A model generated the notes under the pieces. It did no database searches, was not told where the DNA came from, and saw only the letters and a program-made list of their open reading frames with translations. DNA of 47,196 bases from Phycisphaerae bacterium (GTDB lineage: Bacteria; Planctomycetota; Phycisphaerae; Phycisphaerales; UBA1924), in contig JAEUJA010000201.1 of assembly GCA_016793195.1 (NCBI GenBank), positions 1 to 47,196 of the forward strand. The letters run 5' to 3'. The first letter of the stretch is position 1, and each line of letters starts with the position of its first letter. The position numbers were made by a program, and so were the translations under genes. Shown piece after piece: positions 1 through 7,349 of the stretch.

Positions 1-348
1 CATCAAGTCGCACGCGACCTCGCGATCGATCGTCCCCGCGGTCTCGATCGTGATGTGAAAGCCGCGCGATCGCAATCCCGCGGCCAGGGCGACGATCCCG
101 TCGAACATCATCGGCTCGCCGCCCGTCAGCACCGCGTGCGAAACCCCCGACGCCGTCGCTTCGTTCAGCAGCGATTCGATCGACCGCGTCGTCTGCTCCG
201 GCTTCCAGCTCGCATACGGCGTGTCACACCATGCACAACGCAGGTTGCACCCGCTCACGCGCACGAAGAACGACGGCATGCCCGCGAGCATCCCCTCGCC
301 CTGCACGCTCGTAAACGTCTCGCTGATGGGGAGCGACTCGGGCTTCAT
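1..348 (-). CDS. queE: 7-carboxy-7-deazaguanine synthase QueE (partial, 3' end outside window)
   Basis: Radical SAM enzyme that converts 6-carboxytetrahydropterin to 7-carboxy-7-deazaguanine in the queuosine/preQ0 pathway. The minus strand reads open from an ATG at 348 to the window edge (116 codons, no stop). The N-terminus has the family landmarks: SVQGEG near residue 14, the three-cysteine cluster motif [10 protein letters not shown] (C-x3-C-x2-C) near residues 34-43, and LTGGEP further on. The start is supported by a GGAG Shine-Dalgarno. Its ATG overlaps the stop of queC as ATGA, so translation is probably coupled. The open frame, the motifs and the neighbouring queC make the identity very secure. 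Confidence 0.95.
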   Translation of the reverse strand, partial: MKPESLPISETFTSVQGEGMLAGMPSFFVRVSGCNLRCAWCDTPYASWKPEQTTRSIESLLNEATASGVSHAVLTGGEPMMFDGIVALAAGLRSRGFHITIETAGTIDREVACDLM

Positions 349-1172
349 GTGCCCGAGCTCCGGCCCGGATGGCGCGAGTGCGCGCCGCCCTTGGTCGCGC
401 ACTCTGTTTTCTCGACACCGCCGCCAGTGCTCGGCGCATACCGCGTCGGATCCGCAACGCCGGCTTCGGAAAAGCCCCGCCGCCTGATCTGGCAACTATC
501 GCAGCGCCCGCACGCGCGCCCCGCCGCGTCCGGGTCATAGCAACTCGTCGTCAGCGAAAAATCCACGCCCAGCGACACGCCCAACCGGATGATCTCGGGC
601 TTGGTCATCATCATCAGCGGCGTGTGGATCTCAAATCCTCGCGATTGCGCGTCGTGATCCTCCACACCCGCCTTGGTCGCAAGGTTCGCCGTCTGCCGGA
701 ACGACTCGATGAACTCCGGGCGGCAGTCGGGATAGCCCGAGTAATCCACCGCGTTCACGCCGATGTAGAGATCGCGCGAGCCCAGCACCTCGGCATAGCC
801 GAGCGCGATCGAGAGAAACGTCAGGTTTCTCGCCGGCACATACGTGATCGGAATGCCGTGCGAAAGCTCGTCCGCGTCGCGGTCCTTGGGCACATCGATC
901 GCGGCCGTGAGGGCCGAGCCGCCCACCGCGCGCAGGTCGATCGAGATCACGCGGTGCGTCGCGCCCATCGACGCCGCGACCCGGCGCGCCGCCTCGAGTT
1001 CAACGCGGTGCCGCTGCCCGTAATCGATCGAGAGCGCGTGCAGCGAGCCTTCCCGCGCCTTGGTCCGCGCGCCGGCGCCAGCTTCTGATGCAGCGCCCAC
1101 ATCCCGCCGCGCCACCGCCAGCGCCACCGCGCTGTCAAGCCCGCCCGAAACCAGGACGACCGCGCTCTTCAT
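345..1172 (-). CDS. queC: 7-cyano-7-deazaguanine synthase QueC
   Basis: ATP-dependent enzyme that makes preQ0 from 7-carboxy-7-deazaguanine, the step after QueE. The 275-residue protein starts [14 protein letters not shown], which carries the SGGLDS PP-loop of N-type ATP pyrophosphatases. The C-terminal zinc ligands are present as a Cys in TTSCYDP followed by CGRCDSC. YVPARNL and [12 protein letters not shown] are typical internal blocks. A longer upstream reading frame exists but overlaps trmB in another frame. The ATG at 1172 overlaps the trmB stop as ATGA and gives normal family length. The C-terminal tail beyond the zinc site, about 30 residues, is longer than usual and looks low-complexity. 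Confidence 0.95.
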   Translation of the reverse strand: MKSAVVLVSGGLDSAVALAVARRDVGAASEAGAGARTKAREGSLHALSIDYGQRHRVELEAARRVAASMGATHRVISIDLRAVGGSALTAAIDVPKDRDADELSHGIPITYVPARNLTFLSIALGYAEVLGSRDLYIGVNAVDYSGYPDCRPEFIESFRQTANLATKAGVEDHDAQSRGFEIHTPLMMMTKPEIIRLGVSLGVDFSLTTSCYDPDAAGRACGRCDSCQIRRRGFSEAGVADPTRYAPSTGGGVEKTECATKGGAHSRHPGRSSGT

Positions 1173-1954
1173 GCCCGCTTCACCAGCGTCACCGCGTGCG
1201 GCCGCTTCTCCTCGCCGCACATCTTGCGTTCGTAGTTGGTGCCGACGAGCGACCCCTCGGTCACCCATGCCGCCGGCGTGAACGCCCGGCGCTCGAACGG
1301 TGCGCCCGTGCGCCCGACCAGCGCTTCGCCGTTCCCCGTGCCGTTCGTCGTGTCGGTCCAACGCGAAAAATACGTCTCCATCCACGACCAGTATTCGTCG
1401 TGATCCGTCACGATCCGCAGCTCGCCCCCCGGCACCAGCACGCGCCACGCCTCGAAAAGAAACCGGTCCTGCACCACGCGCCGCTTGTGGTGCCGCGTCT
1501 TCGGCCAGGGATCGCTGAAATACAGATGGATCACGCCCGCGATCGCGCCCGGGACGCGCCAGCGGAGAAACTCCACCGCGTCCGCGTGCAGCACGCGAAC
1601 GTTTGGCCGCACCGCGCGCCGGATTCGGTCGGCGGTGTACGCAAAGAACTCGCCGGCCCACTCGATCGCCAATAGGTTCACGTCGGGATACGCGCGCGAT
1701 TGCTCGAGCGCAAACGACCCCTTGCCGCAGCCGACCTCGATCTCGAAGGGCTGCTCTGGCCGCGGAAACCACGCGCGCGGGTCGACGCGCAGCCGCTCGC
1801 GTGCCTCCGGCGAGGCCAGCGCTTCGTCGGGCAGGGGCGGAAGCTCCCGCTCGGAGACCCCGACAACTCCCGGTGCTACGTCCAGCGGGCGATCATGTCC
1901 AAGGTTGAATGACACGGAGGATCGTAGGAAAGCCCGCGCATCGCGGTGAGACAA
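1169..1954 (-). CDS. trmB: tRNA (guanine-N7-)-methyltransferase TrmB
   Basis: SAM-dependent enzyme that forms m7G46 in the tRNA variable loop. The sequence shows the SAM-binding motif IEVGCGKG near residue 72, the family signature [13 protein letters not shown], a [10 protein letters not shown] block and the C-terminal TNYERK block. The start is uncertain. The frame opens with TTG at 1954; a GTG at 1915 would remove 13 unconserved residues and neither has a strong Shine-Dalgarno. It is the first gene of a three-gene overlapping set with queC and queE, so a tRNA-modification operon is likely, although TrmB and queuosine act at different tRNA positions. Confidence 0.93.
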   Translation of the reverse strand: MSHRDARAFLRSSVSFNLGHDRPLDVAPGVVGVSERELPPLPDEALASPEARERLRVDPRAWFPRPEQPFEIEVGCGKGSFALEQSRAYPDVNLLAIEWAGEFFAYTADRIRRAVRPNVRVLHADAVEFLRWRVPGAIAGVIHLYFSDPWPKTRHHKRRVVQDRFLFEAWRVLVPGGELRIVTDHDEYWSWMETYFSRWTDTTNGTGNGEALVGRTGAPFERRAFTPAAWVTEGSLVGTNYERKMCGEEKRPHAVTLVKRA

Positions 1955-2013
1955 GCTCGTCCCGCGACCTGTCGTCCGGTTCGCGCTTCGGCAGGTGAAA
2001 CCCGCTGTCTTCC

Positions 2014-2043
2014 CGAATGCCGAATCACGAATGCCGAATGCCG
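2014..2043. repeat. GAATGCCGAAT-type micro-repeat between genes
   Basis: The spacer between trmB and rpiA carries about three imperfect copies of a 10-11 base unit built on CGAATGC/CGAATCA. The reverse complement of the same unit recurs at about 5731-5760, downstream on the other side of the sugar kinase gene. I see no coding potential in it. Confidence 0.6.
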
Positions 2044-2048
2044 GTCCT

Positions 2049-2747
2049 CTACGCCCTGACCTCGCTCCGCGTCATGCGCCGCACCGTGGTGTCGCCGGTG
2101 TGGACCAGCACCTCGTCGGCCTCGGTCAGGAACAGGCCGTGATCGATCACGCCCGGGATGTGGTCGAGCGAGTCGGCCAGTTCCTCGGGGTCGCGGTCGC
2201 CGACCATGACGTCGAGGACCAGCTGCGCGCCGTCGGAGATGAACAGGCTCCCGTCCATCGTGCGCCGCACCACGCCGTTGAGCCCCATGTCGCGCAGGTC
2301 GGCGCGGATGGAGGCCAGGGCCCAGGGCATGACGGCGATGGGGAGCGCCGCGCGCTGCCCGAGCTTTTCGACGAGCTTGTTCTCGTCGATGATGTAGACG
2401 CGCTTCTGGGATGCGCGGGCCACCAGGCGCTCGCGAACGAACGCGCCGTGCTGCCCCTTGATCATGCGCATCTGCCCGTCGACCTCGTCGGCGCCGTCGA
2501 AGGAATAGTCGACGCGCTCGATAAGCGTGAAGTCGATCAGATTCAGGCGGTGGGCGCGGGCGAGCGTGTCGGTGACGTGGCTGGTGGCGACGCAGTTGAT
2601 CTCGAGGCGCTCGTCGCGCACGCGATCGGCCAGCGCCAGGATCGCGCGCGACGCCGTCTTGCCGGTGCCCAGGCCAACGACCATCCCGGACTGGATCGGG
2701 GCGACGGCCTCCCTGGCGAGCTCGTCGTTCAGTCTTGGCTCATTCAA
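2049..2747 (-). CDS. rpiA: Ribose-5-phosphate isomerase A
   Basis: Interconverts ribose 5-phosphate and ribulose 5-phosphate in the pentose phosphate pathway. Visible RpiA blocks are GLGTGKTA near the N-terminus, TSHVTDTLA, the active-site region DGADEVDGQMRMIKGQHGA, and IIDENKLVEKLG. The frame continues upstream to 2915, but that part overlaps the aldehyde dehydrogenase and gives low-complexity Arg/Ala sequence. The best start is TTG at 2747, with AGGGGA five bases upstream, which gives 232 residues, normal for the family. This start overlaps the upstream gene by 8 bp, so the two are probably translationally coupled. Confidence 0.93.
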   Translation of the reverse strand: MNEPRLNDELAREAVAPIQSGMVVGLGTGKTASRAILALADRVRDERLEINCVATSHVTDTLARAHRLNLIDFTLIERVDYSFDGADEVDGQMRMIKGQHGAFVRERLVARASQKRVYIIDENKLVEKLGQRAALPIAVMPWALASIRADLRDMGLNGVVRRTMDGSLFISDGAQLVLDVMVGDRDPEELADSLDHIPGVIDHGLFLTEADEVLVHTGDTTVRRMTRSEVRA

Positions 2748-4260
2748 AGCGAATCCCCTGTGCAAGCGAGAGCTCCCTACCCCCGTTGATCGTAGCCGTC
2801 TGGCGACGCATGTACGCCTTCCACGAATCCGACCCGGACTCGCGTCCGCCGCCGGTTTCCTTCTCGCCGCCGAACGCGCCGCCGATCTCCGCGCCGCTGG
2901 TGGCGAGGTTGACATAGGCCAGACCGCAGTCGGTGCCGGCCGGCCCGACGAAGCGCTCCATCGAGCGGACGTCGTTGGTGAGGATGGCCGAAGAGAGGCC
3001 CTGGTCCACGCGGTTGTTCATGGCGATGGCGTCGTCGAGGTCCTTGTACGTGAAGACATACAGGATCGGCGCGAAGGTCTCGTCGTCGGAGATCGGCAGG
3101 CGATTGCTGGCGGGCGCGCGGATGATCGTGGGCTCGACGAAGTGTCCGCCGAGGCCCGTGGGTTTGGCGAGTTTTCCGCCGCACACCAGCGTGCCGCCCT
3201 GCTTGATCGCCTCGGCGACGGCGTGGTTGTATCCCTCGACGGCGCGGGCGTTGATGAGCGGGCCGACGAGCGTGCCCTCGGCGAGCGGGTCGCCGATCTT
3301 GATGGTCTTGTACGCCGCGGCGAGGCGCGCGACGAAGGCATCGGCGATCGATTCGTGGACGATCATGCGGCGCGTGGTCGTGCAGCGCTGGCCGGCCGTG
3401 CCGACCGCCGAGAAGGTGATCGCGCGCAGGGCCAGATCAAGATCGGCGCTGGGCTCGACGATGACGGCGTTGTTGCCGCCCAGTTCCAGCAGCGTGCGAC
3501 CGATCCGCTGCGCGACCGCGGCGCCCACGGCCTTGCCCATGCGGCACGAGCCGGTCGCGGAGATGAGCGGCACGCGCTTGTCGGCGACGAGGCGATGGCC
3601 GACCACATCGTCGGTGCCGATCACCAGGCGGAAGACGCCGGGATGTCCCATCGACTCGGCGACCTGGGCCGCGATCGAGTTGGTCGCGATCGCGGTGAGC
3701 GTCGCCATGAGGCTGGGCTTCCAGAGGATCGTGTCGCCGCAGACCGCCGCGACCATCGCGTTCCACGCCCACACGGCGTTGGGGAAGTTGAAGGCGGTGA
3801 TGACGCCGACCGGTCCGAGCGGGTGCCAGGTTTCCTGGATGCGGTGGCGCCGGCGCTCGCTGGGCATCGTCATGCCGTAGAGCTGGCGCGAGAGGCCGAC
3901 GGCAAAGTCGGCGATGTCGATGGACTCCTGCACTTCACCAATGCCCTCGGCGAGGATCTTGCCGACCTCGAGCGAGACCAGCGCGCCGAGCGCCTCGCGC
4001 TTGGCGCGGAGGGCGTCGCCGATGGCGCGGACGACCTGGCCGCGCACGGGGGCGGGGACCTCGCGCCAGGCCTTGAAGGACTCGACCGCGCCGGCGGCTT
4101 CCTTTTCATAGGCCGCGGCGTCGTCGAGCTTGACCCAGGCCAGAGGCTCGCCTGTGGCGGGGTTTTCGGTCATGGCGTAGCCGGCGCCGGGATCGCGGGC
4201 GAGGGCGACGCGCGGGTGCTTGTCCAGCCCGAGGGATTCGAGGATGTGCTTAGCGTTCAT
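2740..4260 (-). CDS. ALDH7-type aldehyde dehydrogenase (probable L-aminoadipate-semialdehyde / piperideine-6-carboxylate dehydrogenase)
   Basis: A 506-residue NAD(P)-dependent aldehyde dehydrogenase. The catalytic cysteine is C293 in GQRCTTTRR and the general base is E259 in LELGGNNA. The nucleotide-binding region has GPVGVITAFNFPNAVW and SATGSCRMGKAV. GQRCTT followed by arginines and the C-terminal SGAEIGGAFGGEKETGGG block fit the ALDH7 (antiquitin/AmaB) group, whose members oxidise alpha-aminoadipate semialdehyde in lysine catabolism. That substrate is inferred from family resemblance. No other lysine-degradation gene lies beside it. The ATG at 4260 is the only good start. It overlaps rpiA by 8 bp at its 3' end. 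Confidence 0.88.
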   Translation of the reverse strand: MNAKHILESLGLDKHPRVALARDPGAGYAMTENPATGEPLAWVKLDDAAAYEKEAAGAVESFKAWREVPAPVRGQVVRAIGDALRAKREALGALVSLEVGKILAEGIGEVQESIDIADFAVGLSRQLYGMTMPSERRRHRIQETWHPLGPVGVITAFNFPNAVWAWNAMVAAVCGDTILWKPSLMATLTAIATNSIAAQVAESMGHPGVFRLVIGTDDVVGHRLVADKRVPLISATGSCRMGKAVGAAVAQRIGRTLLELGGNNAVIVEPSADLDLALRAITFSAVGTAGQRCTTTRRMIVHESIADAFVARLAAAYKTIKIGDPLAEGTLVGPLINARAVEGYNHAVAEAIKQGGTLVCGGKLAKPTGLGGHFVEPTIIRAPASNRLPISDDETFAPILYVFTYKDLDDAIAMNNRVDQGLSSAILTNDVRSMERFVGPAGTDCGLAYVNLATSGAEIGGAFGGEKETGGGRESGSDSWKAYMRRQTATINGGRELSLAQGIRFE

Positions 4261-4474
4261 TGAAACTCCTTGGGCCGGGATTGTTGAAGATTATTCACCA
4301 CGGAGCGACACGGAGAAGCACTGAGCGGAAGAGGAGAGGAGGAGAGGAGAAGAGGAGAAGAGGAAGGACAGGATGGGGCAGGATCATGGATAGACGACCG
4401 TGTGTTGACGAGGCGGAACGAGTCAACGTGTCTTGAATCGCGACGCATTCCAATTCCGTGACTCCGTGACTTCT
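4261..4474. other. Intergenic spacer with CACGGAG micro-repeat and 42-base purine run
   Basis: This 214-bp spacer separates the kinase gene from the aldehyde dehydrogenase. It holds an imperfect repeat of CACGGAG units at about 4296-4325, then an uninterrupted 42-base run of purines on the plus strand at 4327-4368. In the leader of the aldehyde dehydrogenase mRNA this run would be all pyrimidine. No gene is supported here. Confidence 0.6.
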
Positions 4475-5665
4475 TCATTCTTTCTCCGGTTCCGGCAGTT
4501 CGCGAAGGAACCCGGTGAGGCGTTCCAGGGTAGGTGAATCGGCGTCGCGGACATAGGCGCCGCTGACGGCGCAGCCGACGGCCAGGCACTGATCGAGCGG
4601 GAGGTTGATGGACTGGGCGAAGCTGAAGCCGGCGTTGAAGTGATCGCCCGCGCCGGTGGAGAGGCGGGGCGTGAGGGTGAACGGGCCGTCGAACCACGCG
4701 GAGTTGCCGGTGCGATCGGCGGCGGCGGCGCCTTCTCGCGGGTGGATGGTGAGGCACTCAAGGCCGGTGGCGTGCTGGAGCAGTTCGGCGGCGTGGCGCA
4801 CGGCGGCGCCGAGGCTCTGGTTGGAAGGGCCGGTGAAGGCGTCGACGCGGAGAACGCCGGCGATTCGTTCGGCCTCGGCGAGATTCAGGCCGAGCGTGAC
4901 GGGAACGAGGTCGTTCATCTCGCGGAGGAGCGAGAGCGCGCGGGTGATGTCGGCGTCGAGGCGCTTGGCGGGGTCGCAGAGGTCGATGAAGACTCGGCGG
5001 GTGATGCCCTTGGCGCTGCGTGAGGGCGAGATGGAGGGGAAGACCTCGCGCATCAGGCCGCGCCAGATGGTTTCCGCGCCGCCCATCATGACCCAGTTGA
5101 CCATGCCCAGGAGCGAAGCGCGATCGAGGGTTTCGCGGAGGGCGGCGAGGCCGATGCGCTCTTTGAGCAGCTCCCAGGTGACGGATTGGATGTTGCGGGT
5201 CTTGCCGAGCATGATCTTGCCGTCGCGGAATTCGAGGGCGTCGGTGTGCGCCGGCGGCGCGACGGGGACGACGCGGTCGCAGCGGCGGGCGAGTTCGGCG
5301 AAGAGCGGATGGAGCGTGGTGGGGGAGGATTCGGCGCCGACGGCGCCGATGTAGGTGACGCGGGGGCCGAGGCGGGCGATGCCGCTGGCCAGGAGCGGGC
5401 CGTTGCCGCCGAAGCGATCTTCGGTGTCGACGAGCTCGATGTTGGTGCTCTTTCCGGCGGCGGCGGCGGCGCGGAGGGCGAACTGCTCGATGGTGTCGAT
5501 GGGGGTGTAGTCGTCCATGGCCATGGTGCGGCGGCGATCGACGACCTTGATGATGGTGTCGATGAAGCCGTCGAAGCCCACGACGCAGGAGAGGGAGGAG
5601 AGCTCGCCGGAGCGGCGGGCAAGCTGCGAGGCGGCGAGGCGGGCGATGTCGTGGCGTGTGGTCAT
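4475..5665 (-). CDS. PfkB-family carbohydrate kinase
   Basis: Predicted cytoplasmic sugar or nucleoside kinase of the ribokinase/PfkB fold, 396 residues. Near the N-terminus are GFDGFIDTI and the RFGGNGP block, the sugar-binding glycine pair region. The ATP-site signature is STGAGDHFNAGF with catalytic base D341. The reading frame extends upstream to 5743, but the extension is proline-rich. The ATG at 5665 (MTTRHD) starts just before conserved sequence and is preferred, without an obvious strong Shine-Dalgarno. The substrate cannot be read from the sequence. Family length is usually 300-330, so the roughly 70 extra residues may form additional lid or oligomer segments. Confidence 0.85.
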   Translation of the reverse strand: MTTRHDIARLAASQLARRSGELSSLSCVVGFDGFIDTIIKVVDRRRTMAMDDYTPIDTIEQFALRAAAAAGKSTNIELVDTEDRFGGNGPLLASGIARLGPRVTYIGAVGAESSPTTLHPLFAELARRCDRVVPVAPPAHTDALEFRDGKIMLGKTRNIQSVTWELLKERIGLAALRETLDRASLLGMVNWVMMGGAETIWRGLMREVFPSISPSRSAKGITRRVFIDLCDPAKRLDADITRALSLLREMNDLVPVTLGLNLAEAERIAGVLRVDAFTGPSNQSLGAAVRHAAELLQHATGLECLTIHPREGAAAADRTGNSAWFDGPFTLTPRLSTGAGDHFNAGFSFAQSINLPLDQCLAVGCAVSGAYVRDADSPTLERLTGFLRELPEPEKE

Positions 5666-5848
5666 GCGGGTGAATTGCAGGCGGGGGGGAGGGGGAAGGC
5701 AAGAAGGGCGGGGGTGGGGAGGCCAAGACGCGGCATTCGGCATTCGGGATTCGGTATTCGAGGAACCTCAGGCATCGGGTATCGGGAAAGGCAATTGCAC
5801 GCGCTCGGCGGACGTCCTTTGGTCGACACGTTCTCTACCCAATGGGCG

Positions 5849-5916
5849 GACGGACACATTGGTGCGCTCTGGCGCGGTGGTAAGCAGGCACTAGGCACTG
5901 GGCACTTGGCACTAGG
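5849..5916 (+). repeat. 68-bp direct repeat, copy 1
   Basis: It aligns without gaps to 6007-6074, with 60 of 68 positions identical by hand count. The first 19 bases are identical. The 3' half is itself a sliding repeat of GGCACTA-like units. Confidence 0.75.
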
Positions 5917-6006
5917 AATGGGCGGAAGGCAAGGCCGTGGAGGGGGTTGCGCGCGGGGTGGAGGAGCGTGAAGATTTTTTTCGAGAATCCGAGAAGAGGG
6001 GAAAAA

Positions 6007-6074
6007 GACGGACACATTGGTGCGCACAGACGTGGTTGTAAGCAGGCACTAGCCACTAGGCACTCGGCACTAGG
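6007..6074 (+). repeat. 68-bp direct repeat, copy 2
   Basis: Second copy of the element at 5849-5916, starting 158 bp further on. Differences cluster in the middle of the unit and at single positions in the GGCACTA-like part. Confidence 0.75.
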
Positions 6075-6362
6075 GAAGTGAAGAAGAACTCAGAGGAATC
6101 AGAGGGGCGCCGAGGAACTCAGAGGGAAGAGGAGAATGGGGAGTTGGGGGAGAGGCAGACGGAACGCAGTGGAACCAGAGGACAGCAGAGGAACTCAGAG
6201 GAAGGAGGGGAGGGGGAAGAGGAGAATGGGGAGTCGGGAGCGGTGGAAGAAGAAAGGGAGTGAACGGCAAGACACGCCCTCCCTCACGGTCGGGCTGCTG
6301 ATGAGGTAGGCATGAAGTGGTCGAGTGGCGGAGTGGTCAAGTGGTGAAGTGAAAGACAAGGC

Positions 6363-6387
6363 GCGTGGTCAACAGGGTTGACCACGC
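6363..6387. repeat. Perfect 11-bp inverted repeat (hairpin element, copy 1)
   Basis: The arms GCGTGGTCAAC and GTTGACCACGC flank the 3-base spacer AGG. An identical palindrome lies 132 bp downstream at 6495, and the flanks CACC are shared. It could be a protein-binding operator or a dispersed palindrome. No poly-T follows, so a classical terminator is unlikely. Confidence 0.75.
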
Positions 6388-6494
6388 CACCCGGAGCGCA
6401 TGACGGCATGTCACGGGGCGCGTGGCATCACGCATGTGGGAGCGTGGATGGTCGTGTCGAACGCAGCACGCGTGACGTGAGGGCGGAGAAGGGC

Positions 6495-6519
6495 GCGTGG
6501 TCAACGGGGTTGACCACGC
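6495..6519. repeat. Perfect 11-bp inverted repeat (hairpin element, copy 2)
   Basis: Same arms as the element at 6363, with spacer GGG instead of AGG. It lies 37 bp beyond the stop codon of the DinB-like gene, so it would be in the 3' region of that transcript. Confidence 0.75.
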
Positions 6520-6556
6520 CACCCTGGGCACGTGCTTGATTTGTGAGGCGCGTTGT

Positions 6557-7150
6557 TTACGACATGACGCCGGGGAGGCCGAGGGAGCGGCGGAGGGTGG
6601 AGAGCTGGCCGCCGTGCCAGCCTTCGTGCCAGACGGCGAGCTGGGCGGCGTGGATGGTGTCGCTGACCCAGTCGGCCATCTGCTGGGGCTTGGCGAGCGG
6701 GTCTTTGGGCGAGGTGAGGGCCTTCTTGAGGCGGGCCATGCCCTGGTCATAGAGCTTCATGGTGTCGGCGAGCGAGGGGTAATCGGCGGCGTTGGCGGAG
6801 GGCTTGGACTTTCCGCCGTAGGTCGCTTCGAGCTTGGCGTCGACGGCGGGCTTGCCGTCGTAGAGGCTGGCGAACCAGTGGTTGGAGACGCCGAGGTGTC
6901 CGAGGGTCCAGAGGGGGTGGTTGTCGGTGGGCGAGTCCTGGTGGGCGAGCTTGTCCTTGGGCCAATCGGCGACGAGCTTTTTGTTGATGCCGGCGGCGAA
7001 GTCGAGGGTCTTCAGGACGTGGGCACGGGCGGCGACGGCGTCGAAGGGTTTCTTGGTTGCGGGCTTGGCGGTTTTCTTGGTGGCCTTCTTGGGGGCCGCT
7101 TTCTTGGCTGATTTCTTGGGGGCGGCTTTCTTGGTCGATTTCTTGGCCAT
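6557..7150 (-). CDS. DinB-fold protein with lysine/alanine-rich histone-H1-like N-terminal tail
   Basis: 197 residues starting MAKKSTKKAAPKK, with GGAG seven bases before the ATG at 7150. Residues 2 to about 37 are almost only Lys, Ala, Pro, Ser and Thr in KKAAPKK-type repeats, like bacterial histone-H1-like proteins. The rest resembles the DinB/YfiT four-helix fold: LWTLGHLGVSNHWF supplies one histidine and HEGWHGGQLSTLRR supplies the typical C-terminal metal-binding HxxxH with GQ. Many DinB-fold proteins are divalent-metal-dependent thiol transferases. Here the basic tail suggests nucleic-acid association, which is inference. A longer frame to 7216 lacks coding character. Confidence 0.78.
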   Translation of the reverse strand: MAKKSTKKAAPKKSAKKAAPKKATKKTAKPATKKPFDAVAARAHVLKTLDFAAGINKKLVADWPKDKLAHQDSPTDNHPLWTLGHLGVSNHWFASLYDGKPAVDAKLEATYGGKSKPSANAADYPSLADTMKLYDQGMARLKKALTSPKDPLAKPQQMADWVSDTIHAAQLAVWHEGWHGGQLSTLRRSLGLPGVMS

Positions 7151-7349
7151 GATGATGCTCCGGGGGAAATGGTGTGCGTGCGGAGTGTGAATGGAGAGAT
7201 TGCGTGGGCGCGGCAAGCGTATCAGGCTTCGCGGGGGGCGGCACGGGCGCTATCCTTCACCCCTCGTTTGTTCTGGGTTTCTTGAACGGTTTTCCGCGGC
7301 GTTCCGGGCGAGTTTCGGGCCTGGGCGGCGGGTGATATGGGGTGTGGCG

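Larger units (their letters stand above)
5666..6556. other. Long repeat-rich intergenic region
   Basis: Nearly 900 bp without a convincing gene; the open frames here are low-complexity. In order it contains: reverse-complement copies of the GAATGCC micro-repeat (about 5731-5760); a 68-bp direct repeat; a purine-biased tract on the plus strand (about 6078-6262), with two blocks sharing GAGGAACTCAGAGG and AAGAGGAGAATGGGGAGT; a short GAGTGG/AAGTGG repeat (about 6318-6352); and two near-identical hairpins at 6363 and 6495. Confidence 0.7.

Noticed and set aside
2748-2915. N-terminal extension of the rpiA reading frame
   Set aside because: It overlaps the 3' end of the aldehyde dehydrogenase and is Arg/Ala/Pro-rich; the TTG at 2747 has a good Shine-Dalgarno.
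6557-7216. Longer start for the DinB-like gene at 7216
   Set aside because: The extra residues are unlike the family; ATG at 7150 has GGAG at the right distance.
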